Source: Arthrinium phaeospermum (Eukaryota > Ascomycota > Sordariomycetes > Amphisphaeriales > Apiosporaceae). From it: a DNA stretch of 64,000 bases. The notes below the pieces were generated by a model. The model saw only the letters and a list, made by a program, of their open reading frames with translations. It searched no databases and was not told the DNA's origin. Of this stretch, positions 23,601 through 34,703 are shown one piece after another. A program made the translations under genes and the position numbers. The DNA is taken from the NCBI GenBank assembly GCA_006503535.1, contig QYRS01000007.1, positions 2,790,001 through 2,854,000 on the forward strand. The letters are read 5' to 3'. The number at the start of each line of letters is the position of its first letter. Within the stretch, counting starts at the first letter, position 1.

Positions 23601-26600
23601 ATGACCATGGAACGACAGAATGACGGAGATCACGGAAGTGAAAATGGGACGAAGGGAAGACAACCGTTGGGAAACGAGGCTTACACAGTCGGCTGGATCT
23701 GTGCAGTTTCTACCGAGTACGTCGCTGCTCGCGCTTTCCTCGACGAGGAACACGAGTACCCCGAGCATATCGCGCAGCACGACAACAATTGCTACACGCT
23801 GGGAAGGATGGGAAGACACAACGTGACCATTGCTGTCTTGCCCGATGGCGAGTACGGCTTGGCTTCGGCTGCGACTGTCGCGCGTGACATGCTGCACAGC
23901 TTCCATAACGTGCGCATTGGCCTGATGGTCGGGATTGGCGGCGGCGCCCCGAGTGCGAAGAACGATATCCGGCTCGGTGATATCGTCGTCAGCGCTCCTC
24001 GGGACGGCCGTGGAGGCGTATTTCAATACGACTACGGCAAGACAACTCAGGACCAGATTTTCCACGAGACAGGCTTCCTAGCACAGCCACCAACTGTGTT
24101 ACGTACAGCCGTCAGTGCGATCAAAGCACATTATGAGAGCGATGGCCACCAGATCCAAAAAGCGATTGGCACAGTCCTTCGGAGGAAGCCACGACTTCAA
24201 ATGAAATACAGCCAACCCAATGACGACACCGATCGTCTGTATCGCAGTGATGTCAAACATCCCATCAACAATGACGCAAACTGCGCGACATCATGCAGCG
24301 TCGATGCTTCTGCACTAATCTTGCGGCAGGCGCGGGACGACGACGACGATAACCCCATGGTACACTACGGCTTGATCGCTTCTGCGAACCAGCTAATGAA
24401 GGATGCCGTGGTGCGCGACAAGCTCGCATGTGAGAAGGACGTTCTGTGCTTCGAGATGGAGGCCGCCGGATTGATGAATCACTTTCCATGTCTAGTGATC
24501 CGGGGTATCTGCGACTACGCCGACACGCACAAGAACAAGGAATGGCAAGGCTATGCCGCAATGACAGCGGCAGTATACGCGAAGGACATTCTTGAACAAA
24601 TTGCACCGAGCAAGGTAGAGGTCGAGAGACGGCTTAGCGAGCACCTTGCTGACAGTGAGTGATTTTCAACTCCTCTGGCCAAATGATGCCGCGCTAAAAG
24701 CTAAATACATAGTCGATGAGAGCCTGCGAACTATCCACACCGTAACAATGCATATTCGGGAGGGGGTGAGTGGCCTCGAGGACGATGGCCTTCTACGCCA
24801 ACTTCGGGCATGGCTTTGCCCACCCGATCCTTCCACCAACTTCAACAAAGCACGCAAGCAACACTATCAAGGGACAGGCCAGTGGCTTCTCGAGAGCGAC
24901 CAATACAAGAGATGGAAAACAGAGCGCAACTCATTCTTATGGCTCAATGGGATCTCGGGTTGCGGCAAGACGATCCTCAGCTCGTCCGTCGTCGCCGATC
25001 TGGAAGACGGTGCAGCGTTCCAGAGCTTGGTCTACTTCTACTTTGATTTCAACGACGTCGAGAAGCAGTCTATCGAGAAGGCGGTCCGGTCGCTTGTTAC
25101 TCAGCTCTGTTACAAGCGGCGGGACCTCCGCGGAGAAGTCGTTGACCAGCATACGTTGCATGACCATGGTCATCGTCAGCCGAGTAGCGCGTTTCTATTT
25201 ACTCTTTTCCAAAACATGGTTCGGCAGGCTGGCGAGGTCTGGATTGTATTCGACGCAATTGACGAATGTTACGGACGGGACGACAGCTTCGCGAGTGGAC
25301 TGCTTTCATGGATCGAGAGTCTTCGCAACGCACATTTTGATATTCACTTTCTCGCCACAAGTCAGCCCAAGCAAGATCTCCAGAGTCGTATTGAGAACTG
25401 GTCTGGAGTTGAGATCCTCCCGCTCAGCATTGGTCGCATCCAGGGCGATATCAATTCATACATCGAGGCGAGAACGAAGCAGATGGGCCGATGGGAAAAC
25501 CAGCCGCAAGTCCGAAAGGAAATCAAGGATACCCTAGCAGCAAAAGCCGATGGAATGTGAGTAGCCAATGGCGAACCTCAAGCACAGCGACTTACTAATA
25601 ATTCAGGTTTCGCTGGGTTTCGTGCCAGTTTGATACACTGGAAGATTGCCTGGACTTGCGATTGGTGCGAAATGAATTAGGTGCGCTCCCACAGGATCTG
25701 GAAACCACATACAAGAGGATTCTACAGAGGATTCCAGCAAAGTATTTGGAATACACCAAACGACTTCTCCAATTCTTGACCTATTCAGAGCGACCCCTCC
25801 GACTCGAGGAAGCCGTCGATGTGGTTGCAGTCCACTCGTCGTCCCAGCCTCAGTTTGATCCTGTCAACCGGATGCCTGTGCCTGAGGAAGTGGTACGGTA
25901 TTGCTCCAGCCTTGCCGTCCTAGTCAGGCGGGAAAAGGAAGATGGAACAACGATCAAGGAAATCCAACTTGCGCATTTCTCAGTCCAGAAATACCTCATG
26001 TCCAAACAGTTGGAACCAGAAATCGCCTCAGACCTCGAAATCATCAACGCAAAAGCAGCCATCGTGAGAATATGCCTTTCCTATCTAATGAGTCTGGAGC
26101 TTCCACCGGTCCCTCCATATACGTCTTTCTATAATCAGTATTATAATCTGAAAGGGTTCATGGAAAGGTACCCTTTGGCACAATACGCCGCGAAATACTG
26201 GGCAATACATGCTGCACAGGTAGAACTGTCGCGGCAAGAAGGGGCACCGATGGTGATGAACTATTTCTCTAGTAGGGATGCCTTTACATTTGGATACCTA
26301 CTTTACAGTCCAGACCGTGCTTGGAAAGGCGTATCTAACTTAGTGCCGGAGCCCGTGAGCGCGCTGTACTACGCATCGCTAAGTGGCTTGTGTCGCTCGG
26401 TTCAGACTCTAATATGCGACGGTGCGAATGTGGACGCGCAGGGAGGGTACTACAGCAATGCTTTGCAGGCCGCTTCATCTAGGGGTCATAAGGAGATCGT
26501 TGAACTACTCCTTGTCAATGGTGCGAAAGTGAATGCCCAAGGCGGAGTATACGGCAATGCTCTGCGGTCTGCTTCATCGAAAGGACATGGAAATATCGTT

Positions 26601-27680
26601 CAACTGCTGCTCAAGAACGGAGCCGATATAGATCAGCAATACGGACAGGCTGGCAACGCTCTGTATGCGGCGTCATCCAGAGGACACGTGAAGGTGGTCC
26701 GCCTGCTGCTCGACAACAACGCGGCCGTGAACAGGAAAGGTGGCTATTTCGGACATGCCCTGCAGGCAGCCTCGTCCGAAGGGCACAAGGAAGTCACCTC
26801 AATCCTGCATAAGTACGAAGAACCAGGAGGGCTCCACAGCGAGGCATTCCACATGGCATCACGAACGGGACCCGAGGCAGCCATCAGACTGCTAGAGCAA
26901 AATGAAGCCAAAGTTGTCAAGCAAGATAAAGAAGATCAAATTGCTTACTCTACCTCAACATCAGACTACGAATCCATCGTTCGGCAATTGCTGGAAAAGG
27001 ACGTCGATGTAAATGCGCAAGGAGGTCACCACGGCACGGCTTTACAAGCTGCTTCGGCGAGGGGAAACCTGAATGTTGCGAAGCTATTGCTTGATAAGGG
27101 CGCAAACGTACATATGCGGGATGGAGTGTACCATACTGCGCTCCATGGTGCCTCCTCGAACGGATACGATGAGGTTGTCCGGTTGCTGCTGGATAGGGGC
27201 GCCTATGTCAACATCACAACCAGCTCGAATAAAACACCATTGCACGCGGCCTCAACGGAGGGCCATGAGAAGGTGGTCAAGCTTCTGCTCGAGAGGGGTG
27301 CGGATATCAGAGCCACAGACGACAACGGGCAGACGCCGCTGCACGCGGCTTCAGAGGGGGGTCATACAAAGGTGGCCCAACTCCTGCTCGAAAATGGCGC
27401 AGATATAAATGCCGGAGACAGACGGAGGCAGACGCCCTTGCATAATGCTGCATTCAAACGGAAACTAGAGGTGGCTAAGCTACTGCTTGAAAAGGGCGCA
27501 GATCCAAGTGCCGCCTACGATTCGAGGCAGACGCCGGTGTGCTTTCCCTCGAAAGGTGAAGAAGAGTTGGGCGCAGCCGTATATAAGGAACGTGAAGAGA
27601 TGGCGAAGCTGCTGCTCGAGAAGGGCGCGGATACGAATCTTACAAAGAGACTGTTGTTCCTTTTTGACGCGGCCGTGTAG
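23601..27680 (+). CDS. NLR-like receptor: PNP_UDP - NACHT - ankyrin repeats
   Basis: Exons 23601-24654, 24713-25556 and 25607-27680 join in frame to 1323 aa. Residues about 25-335 are a nucleoside phosphorylase-like (PNP_UDP) domain: [42 protein letters not shown] and [12 protein letters not shown]. The NACHT NTPase follows, with Walker A GISGCGKT at 431-438 and Walker [12 protein letters not shown] about 90 residues later. From about residue 885 to 1310 there are about 13 ankyrin repeats (pattern TPLHAAS..GH..VVKLLLE.GAD). The architecture matches fungal STAND/NLR proteins proposed to act in incompatibility and immunity: repeats sense, NACHT oligomerises, the N-terminal domain acts. All catalytic motifs look intact. 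The repeats are diverged from each other, not near-identical. Confidence 0.93.
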
Positions 27681-29194
27681 ATAGTCGAGATAATTGAGAC
27701 CGCCCGCGTTGTTTCGATGAAGTCTTCATATGATGCTGTGGCAGCCCTCCCCCTCCATCTCGGTTCAGGGTTCCGGCTCCGTTTGAGACAAGACAGCTTG
27801 GCAGCCTCTGCAACGCGGTGGCCCTCAACAACAGCTACTCCGGCTCCGTCGAATTGACTATCACGGACGGTTCGCTAGCCGACGACGGCGAATGAACGCG
27901 GGTACTTGAGGACAACGTGCAGGGGACGTGCTACGCGGCGCCAAAACTTCGTGCTGCTGCTACTAAGCTCTCACGAGAGCAGCGCCAGGGCCTCTGTGGT
28001 CGTCGGGTCCACCGCGAGCGCCACTACGAGGCGGTACAAGTACTGCATCAGAAAGATGGTACATAGGCGCATCGTGGAACAGTGTTTTTCCACTGTCGCG
28101 GTCCCAGGGTCGTACTATCTGAGATGGCGGCTCAAAGTACACACGAGGAGTTCAAGCCAGGAAGCTCTTCCAGTCTAATGAAACACGCCTGCATTAATTC
28201 GTTGAAAGATAGACCCGATCGACTACCCGATCGACTACCCGTCGCTTTCTCGGAGCGCTCGGCGCGTGGCTGACTAGAGACGTAAATTCGATGCGATGGC
28301 TCAGTTAATAGGCGACTTATAAGTGCAATGTGGGATCCCGACGAGCTGGTGCGCAAATATGAAGAGATTCTCAATGGAGACCTACTGGAGTATGAAGCTA
28401 AGATCTGTTTCTTATAGACTGAGCAAAGTGGGAGAAACGCGACTACATGTACACGCATCCAGACGCAGATTTGATTCCCCACGATCACGACGTCAGAGGC
28501 TCGAGGGTAACTCAGCTACACATTTGCTGGCACAGCTGGTTCTAGCTCGCGATGGCTCTAGGTTAGAGCTTTTCATTGCTACGCTGCCGGCGCCTGTCGG
28601 ATTTAAAGCAGAGGTGCCAAGGGCTGCCCCAGAGGGCTCTCTCAAAGGTGGGTTTCCCCAAATGATTCCCGCAGGGTCTTTTACTTCCTTCCCAACACAT
28701 CTGTCGTCAAAGCAGTGGCAACCATGTTTCCCATCGTCTCACAAAACTATTATGGCAACTCGCATCCCTGCACAACAGGACCAACACGACTCCATTCTTG
28801 GGGTTGAACTTGGGGGCAGCTGCGGGGTCTCGGGGTGCAATAAAAGACAACTGAAAGGTAGGTTACCCGACAGCATGGAATCACATTTGTCACACCGCAG
28901 CAATTGTCGTCACATGCTCAGAAATTGCACAATTTGACTTCCAGTCTGGAGCTAAGACTACTAGTTCACTTGGCCAGAAGCCATGTTGGCTTCCGTCATT
29001 CAATCCCCCGCCTCCCTTGACGCGCTTCGGTTGCAGATCTGTTGCTGATTTCCGTTCGATTTCCGCTTCCCATCGGCAACTGGCTCCGACGTGACCAACC
29101 AAGTATCATGTCCCCCATAAAGAAATTTCCCCGAGGCTTGTACCCTTTTGCCATTTCCATCTCCAAGAATGACACTGCAACATGAAGATTCTCT
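27681..29194. other. Region with eroded coding remnants
   Basis: No intact gene. It includes the remnant described separately at 27775-28075 and a coding-like piece at about 28329-28465. The latter reads a tryptophan/acid-rich stretch starting WDPDELVRKYEEILNGD before a stop. Confidence 0.45.
27775..28075 (+). pseudogene. Eroded coding remnant, unrecognised
   Basis: From about 27798 one frame reads GSLCNAVALNNSYSGSVEL and continues protein-like to a TGA at about 27892. The same frame then continues with a plausible sequence (TRVLEDNVQGTCYAA), so the TGA probably replaced a tryptophan codon. After about 27945 the plausible sequence moves to another frame (FVLLLLSSHESSARASVVVG, then ATTRRYKYC). 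Two cysteines and a hydrophobic block suggest a small secreted or structural protein, but I do not recognise the family. Confidence 0.35.
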
Positions 29195-30416
29195 CTAACC
29201 TCTTAGGAAATCCCTTGCATCCCTGAGAGCGGCACATGCCTCCTCCTTGGTACCAAAGAGTGGGTACGTTAGGAAGTAGTTATGCGGCATGTTCTCAGTG
29301 GTGTGGAACTGCACCTGGTTACCCGCCACGTCCATCATCTGCTTCGCAAAGATGCTGACGGACTCGTAGATGCCATCCAGACTGCCCGCGTCCACGTACA
29401 AGCGCGTCTCCATGGGGAAAGGATGGTGGAGCGGCGAGATGTAGCCCTCCTCCTCCTGCGTCAAGGTTTTCCCCTGGGGACGGTACGCGTCGACGCCCCA
29501 CTCGAGGAGTGGCACGTCGAGGATGTCGTATCGAGTGGCGGCCGAGCGGCTGTATCTCTGGATTGCCTCCGCCGTCACCTCGACCCAGGGTGAGAAGACC
29601 ACGGCGCCGCCTGTATTGTGCGTATAGCGTCAGAATACTGTTATCTCGCCTGCCACTCCCCAGGAAAAGGGGAAAAGAGGGGGAAAAAGGATGGTCAATT
29701 TACGTACCCGGCTGCTGTAGCCCCTCAGCCGCTAGATAGCGCAGGAGGGCCAGGACGAGGTTGGCCCCCGCCGAGTCCCCCATGAGGACGACGTCCCGCG
29801 GAGGCACGCCGAGGTCCAGCACGTACTGGTATGCGGTGAGGAGGTCTTGGACGGCGGCGGGGAAAGGGTGCGCGCGCGACGCGAGACGGTACTGCATGTA
29901 CAGCACGTGACTGGCGCTGTCAAAGTGGTCGGTCGCGAGGGCGGCGATGTTCTTGGCGCTCTCCTCGGGGTCCCAGCCCGTGACAAAGGCGCCCCCGGCA
30001 GCGTAGACGATGACGCGGCGGCGTGGCGGCGGCGAAATGCCTGGCGCGGCGGCGAGGACAGTTGCTGGGTGCCACACGGCGCCCACTGGTTCGGGCTCCG
30101 TGGCGGCGGCTGGGGCGCCCAGGGCGCCGCGGAAGAGGGGGGCATCAGGTGGCGCGATGAGGACGAAGCGGTCTTGTGCTTTTCCAGGGACTATTTGCCG
30201 GGGCCGCTGGTAGCGGATGACGGCGAGGTAGCGGAACAGGGCACGCAGGATGGCCACGCCCATGCTAATCTTGTAGCCCCATTGCGGCACGGCCCGGATC
30301 GGGGCGATGCTGTCGCGGAGGGAAAGGAATAGCAGGTGGGGAATGTTGAGGGACCAAAACCCTACCGTGTAGAGGGTCCGAAAGGGCTGAGACGACCAGA
30401 TGGTAGAGGGAGACAT
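29195..30416 (-). CDS. Alpha/beta hydrolase fold esterase/lipase (alpha/beta hydrolase-3 type)
   Basis: Exons 30416-29708 and 29610-29195 (donor GTACGT) join to 374 aa. The nucleophile elbow is GDSAGANL at about residues 217-224. The oxyanion segment reads YAAGGAFVTGW where most members have HGGG. Likely acid and base residues are in DAGSLDGI and MPHNYFL near the C-terminus. A hydrophobic N-terminus (VGFWSLNIPHLLFLSL) suggests membrane association. Such enzymes hydrolyse short or medium acyl esters; in secondary-metabolite clusters they release or trim products. It is divergent to a polyketide synthase remnant about 300 bp away, so it may be a survivor of a lost cluster (inference). Confidence 0.85.
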
Positions 30417-30747
30417 CGTGAGCGGGATCGTGTCAGTGCCAGTGACGGAAGCGTTTGGTGTAGGCCAATGTTTCCTCTGCGGGGACTACTGCTCAGCAAT
30501 GTGCGAGTACTGAGGTACAAATAAGTCGAAGGATTGAAGATGGTGATGCGTGGGCTCTCGCCTCCTTACCCGCCCTCAAGTACCGTCCTTGGTTATGTTG
30601 GTGCGGCTGTGTCCCGCCTCCCTGCATTTAAACACTCGCATATAACCCCACGCTTCATGCACCCTGCCCATGGTCGTCGAGGTAAGAGCCCCGAAGAGCC
30701 CCCCAGTGTGCCATGACCAAGCTGATCCGTCTTGCGTTCCTCCTTCT

Positions 30748-31456
30748 CCTGCAGAACCGCGTGTTCCGCGACTACACCCTCGCCGAGTTCCAGGCGTCAA
30801 CGTCGCCCAGACCCTCGCCATGGCCTATACGGACCAGAAGTACGTGACGGAGCGCGACTTGGACTTTGTTCTGCGCTATGCCATGCGCTCGAGTACCCCT
30901 GCTCCTAGTACTCCCACCAGTGCGGCTTGCCGCATCGTCGTCGATGTCGTCGTTATCGTCGGCATGGACCGATGCACAGCTCATGATCGGCATGACGACG
31001 CCGGCCTTCTTGCAGCGCGCCGGCACCATCCGGGACTACGGCTGGATGCGCATCCCCATGTTCTGCCACCTGTACCAGATGGAGCTCGACACGGGGGCCG
31101 GGGCGGCGGCCGGGGGCGGCGGGGGCGGCGGGGGCACCACCGAGCCCGCGGACTCGGCGGGGTCGCAGCTGAGGGCGGCCTCCTCACCCGAGGAGGCCGC
31201 TGGGGTCATCGCGGTGCTGCTTGCGAGGCGCCTGGCCAGGGCCTTGAGCGTCCCCGTCGAGGGCATCGACACCCGGCGGCCCCCCTTCGCCTACGGGGTC
31301 GACTCGCTAGTGGCCGTCGAGCTCCTGCACTGGTTCTCTTCCGAGATCCGGGCCGACGTACCCGTGGTCCAGAGCCTGGGCAACCTGTCGATCGCGGAGC
31401 TTGCCAAGGTCGCGGCGGAATCGAGTGATTACCTTGTTCACAACTCCCACCCATAA
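30748..31456 (+). pseudogene. Truncated, frame-broken C-terminus of a highly-reducing polyketide synthase
   Basis: The first piece reads NRVFRDYTLAEFQA, typical of the ketoreductase region, then moves frame to AMAYTDQKYVTERDLDFVL. The frame that starts to make sense near 30970 contains WTDAQLMIGMTTPAFLQ and WMRIPMFCHLYQMEL, the usual linker before the carrier domain. A glycine-rich linker follows, and then an acyl carrier domain with the phosphopantetheine serine in FAYGVDSLVAVELLHWF. The frame ends at 31456 soon after the carrier domain, as in intact synthases. Everything upstream of the ketoreductase C-terminus (ketosynthase, acyltransferase, dehydratase, enoylreductase) is absent from this window. 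It is read as a relic; a spliced mini-protein cannot be excluded. Confidence 0.62.
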
Positions 31457-32010
31457 GTATCAAAGGCAATATTCGATTCAAATAGCGCTGGGCAGTAACG
31501 TCTATCTTCTTTATATGAAGGTTTCACTATTGATAGAAACGCGATTACATGTACGTGCACCCAGACTAGCTTTGACCATGAGCATTGTGACACACATAAG
31601 GCCCTTTCCCACGATTATGGCACTGTAGTATCGAATTCTGATATTGAAATGGGTTCGCGGATGGCATGGCTCTTTATCGGCTTAGTTACCTAGGTAGCTT
31701 TGGCCTGTAAGCTCAGTCCTAGATCGGGATGCGAACCGATCCCTACACACTCGGAAGCCGTAGCCGACAGGACCCCGGAACCCCCGGACGGAGGGGATCC
31801 GATGGAAAGACCTTATCGCCCGGATCGAGATGAGAGCCCGCTAGCCATCCGCAATCTGGGCGTGCGTGACCTAGAAGGTAGGTTCGCCCCTACTCCATGA
31901 TCCCAATCACTAATTACCTTCGCCGCTACTTCTTGCTCTACAACGTCCGTCCCCTTCCCTAATTCAATTGTGCTTATGCCAAAAGAAAGGGACTCCAGAT
32001 AAAGAAAACC
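31457..32010. other. Intergenic region
   Basis: No gene seen. It contains a 33-bp segment (31533-31565) resembling one at 28432-28464 and a B-box-like GGTTCGCATCC on the minus strand near 31730, without a convincing tRNA around it. Confidence 0.45.
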
Positions 32011-32783
32011 ATGACGTCCGCTCTACAGTCCCACGCCCAAGCCTCGTCCTACCAAGCCTCCGGCTTCGGCAACCGGATGGGCTGGGGCGCCCGGCCGGCG
32101 CTGCTGCTCATCGACGTCTGCAAAGCGTACTGGACCCCCGGCTCGCCGCTGGACCTCAGCGGCCACGCGACCGCCCAGCAGTGCCCCGCGACCATGAAGC
32201 GGCTCCTGGCGGCGGCGCGCGCGTCCGGGACGACCCCCGTCGTCTGGACCGCGGTCGAGTACAGCCCGGACCTCGACATGGCGGACGCGGGCCTGTTCTG
32301 GAACAAGTCCAACTCGCTGCGGGTCTTCAACCCGGGGGTCGACGGGCGCGGGTTGGGCGGGTGGCTCGAGGGGTTGGAGCCTTTACCGAGGGGGAGCGGT
32401 GCTGGCGGCGCAGGCGCCGGCGAGCTTGTGGTCAAGAAGAAGTACGCCAGCGCCTTCTTCGGGACGGCGCTCGCGTCGGATCTTCGGGTATTGGGGGTGG
32501 ATACCGTCGTGCTCTGCGGCGTGAGCACGTCCGGGTGCGTCAGGGCGAGCGCGCTGGATGCGATGCAGAATGGGTTCCGGCCAATGGTAAGTTCATCGGA
32601 TGGTAGGGAAAGCTAGTGGCTAATATGGATACTGTCTAGGTCGTCGGTACAGCTTGTGGCGACAGGAGCGAAGAGATTCAGAATGCGAATCTGTTTGATC
32701 TCGATGCGAAGTACGCCGATGTTGTTAGCGAAGAGGAGGCAATTGAGCACCTCGAAGCGGGTTGGCCGAAAGACGCAATGTAA
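32011..32783 (+). CDS. Isochorismatase-like cysteine hydrolase
   Basis: Exons 32011-32586 and 32640-32783 (donor GTAAGT, acceptor CTAG) join to 239 aa. The catalytic triad of the family is visible: Asp in ALLLIDVCKAYW, Lys in VVKKKYASAFFGT, and Cys in LCGVSTSGCVRASALDA, where a non-proline cis-peptide usually precedes the cysteine. The length and the WTP motif after the aspartate resemble N-carbamoylsarcosine amidase-type and maleamate amidase-type members. It hydrolyses an amide or enol-ether bond of a small metabolite; the substrate cannot be told from sequence. It lies downstream of the polyketide synthase relic. Confidence 0.88.
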
Positions 32784-33105
32784 TTGTGGATGCGCAGTAG
32801 GTACATCGTCACGTTAGGAAATGATGTGGAATTGCATTGGTTATAAGAATCAATTGACCTGCATTTGTGTATGTTTCATTGCTCGAGTCCAGCGTTTTCC
32901 CACCATGCTCAACGAGGGTATCATGTCACTCAACCGCAACTCAAAAGTCCGGAGGGTGGAAAATAAAAAATACGCATCAAAAAAGAAATTCATAGCTTCG
33001 TTTATACCCTCCTCTGTAATCAATGAGGCCTAACGCTATTGCAGTAAACATGCAACGTTAGGAATGCAGAACCGAACTTTCGGTCGGTGTGAACTGACAG
33101 CGTTC
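32784..33105. other. Intergenic region between convergent genes
   Basis: Short convergent gap between the hydrolase and the exo-glucanase. No gene seen. Confidence 0.55.
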
Positions 33106-34703
33106 TCAACCGCAGATGTTGGGGTCTGCAAAGAGGTTAGCAATTGAGTCAGAGCTTGTGATAGCCTCAACCACTTTTCAAAAGTGAAGAGCGAACGACA
33201 GAAGACGGGTCAAACTTACTGTAGGGGTTCGGCGGCACGGGGATGACGCCGGCGTTGGCGAGGGCGCGGTAGTCCCACTCGGGCGCCGACTCGGTCTTCC
33301 AGGTCCAGAAGATCCAGCCGTCGGCCTTTTCGTAGGCGACCATCTGGGCGTTGATGAAGTCGCGCAGGTTGGCCCGGTCCTGGCCCTGGATCTGGTCGAT
33401 GGAGCCCCGTCGGCGCGCGCCGTCGCACGAGCCGATGTAGTACGAGCCCTGGCCCTCGTAGTTGAAGGTGCCGTCCCAGCGGGCGCCGACGCCGCGGCCG
33501 TTGAGCCAGTAGGCCTGTGAGTCTGGTCAGCAAAATGTACGTGTAGCTCATGTTGTACTCGAGTAACGAGGGGATGCAATGTTTCTGGTAGATTGCTGAG
33601 AGAGGTGGGGATCACTTACACAGTCCGTCATGGCACCGCACCACTCGCCGTTGATGGTCATCTTGTTGCTCGACGCCATCCGCTGGCCGAAGCCGCAGGC
33701 GCTGCCGATGTGGGCGCCAACGTCCATGTGCAGCTGGCCGACGTCGAAGACCTCGTAGTGGTGGGTGTCGAGCAGGAGGTTCTGCATGCCGTTGCCCCAG
33801 TCGTTCCAGGCGTCCGGGCCCTGGAAGGCGTCGTGGAAGGCGACCGTGACGCCGGCGCCCGAGCCGCTGACGGTCTGGTAGCCCTGCCCCATGAAGGACT
33901 TGACGGCGCCCATGTCGATCTTGGGGCCCATGGGCTCGTTGAGCAGCTCGATGGCCGCCACGGCGGGGTGGTGGGCGTGGTCGTCGCTGATCTTCTTGAG
34001 CGCCTTGACGGTCTGGGCTACCGTGTCGCCCTCGAGCCAGCCAATACCGCCTCGTTTGCCGGAGTTATCGAGGCCGTTTTGAGATCCCGGAGCACCATGG
34101 AGGTCGATCATGACCTGTCAGGCATTTGGGATCAGTAAACACTTGTAGAAAAGGGACTTGAGTTTAGAGAGGAAGCCACAAACCTTGAGCTTGGCGGATT
34201 GAGCCCAGTCAAGAGCTTTGCCAAGGTATTCATAGGCGCCCTGTGAGTATGGGTCGCCTTGCAAGGGCGTGATGGCCCAGTAACCAATGGGGATGCGGAC
34301 AAAGTTGAGTCCCTTGGCGGCGATGTCCTTGAAGTCGTCTTCCGTGATGAAGTGTTCCCAGTGGTTCCGGAGGAGCTGAGTCGACACATCCGTGCCAATG
34401 ACCTTGCCCATGGTGTATTCATCTACAACGCTCTCCGGCGTCTGCTCGAAGATGGAAGGGGTGATCCATGGCTAGGGTTTCGTTAGCTTATCTTGATCTT
34501 GCGTGGTGGTGAGCCAGATGTGAACAAACCTCAAGAAGCAACCAACCCCCAAGGTTGACACCTCGGATCTTGGCATCACCCAGGGCAGACTTGAGGTCGC
34601 GTCCCAGCATGGGCGACATGCGATCAGCCGGGGCAGCATGACCACCCGAGGTGAACAGTGACAGCGTCAAGCCCGCCGCACACAGAATCCGAGAGAGAGA
34701 CAT
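33106..34703 (-). CDS. Secreted GH5 exo-1,3-beta-glucanase (EXG1 type)
   Basis: Five exons: 34703-34530, 34471-34184, 34114-33620, 33514-33220 and 33125-33106, joining to 423 aa. The last exon is only 20 nt and encodes the terminal NPNICG. Two donors are GTTTGT, weaker than consensus. Signal peptide at residues 1-23 (hydrophobic, ending AAP). Family motifs are IRGVNLGGWLLLE, FVRIPIGYWA, VMIDLHGAPGSQNG, the acid/base glutamate in AIELLNEP and the nucleophile glutamate in TINGEWCGAMTD. It releases glucose from the non-reducing ends of 1,3-beta-glucan and acts in the wall or the medium during wall remodelling or glucan feeding. Confidence 0.94.

Noticed and set aside
28323..28937. 204-codon open frame on the plus strand
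   Set aside because: No recognisable motif and mixed composition; the only coding-like piece here is in another frame and is short.
31700..31780. B-box-like GGTTCGCATCC on the minus strand suggesting a tRNA
   Set aside because: No A box at the right distance and no paired acceptor stem could be found.
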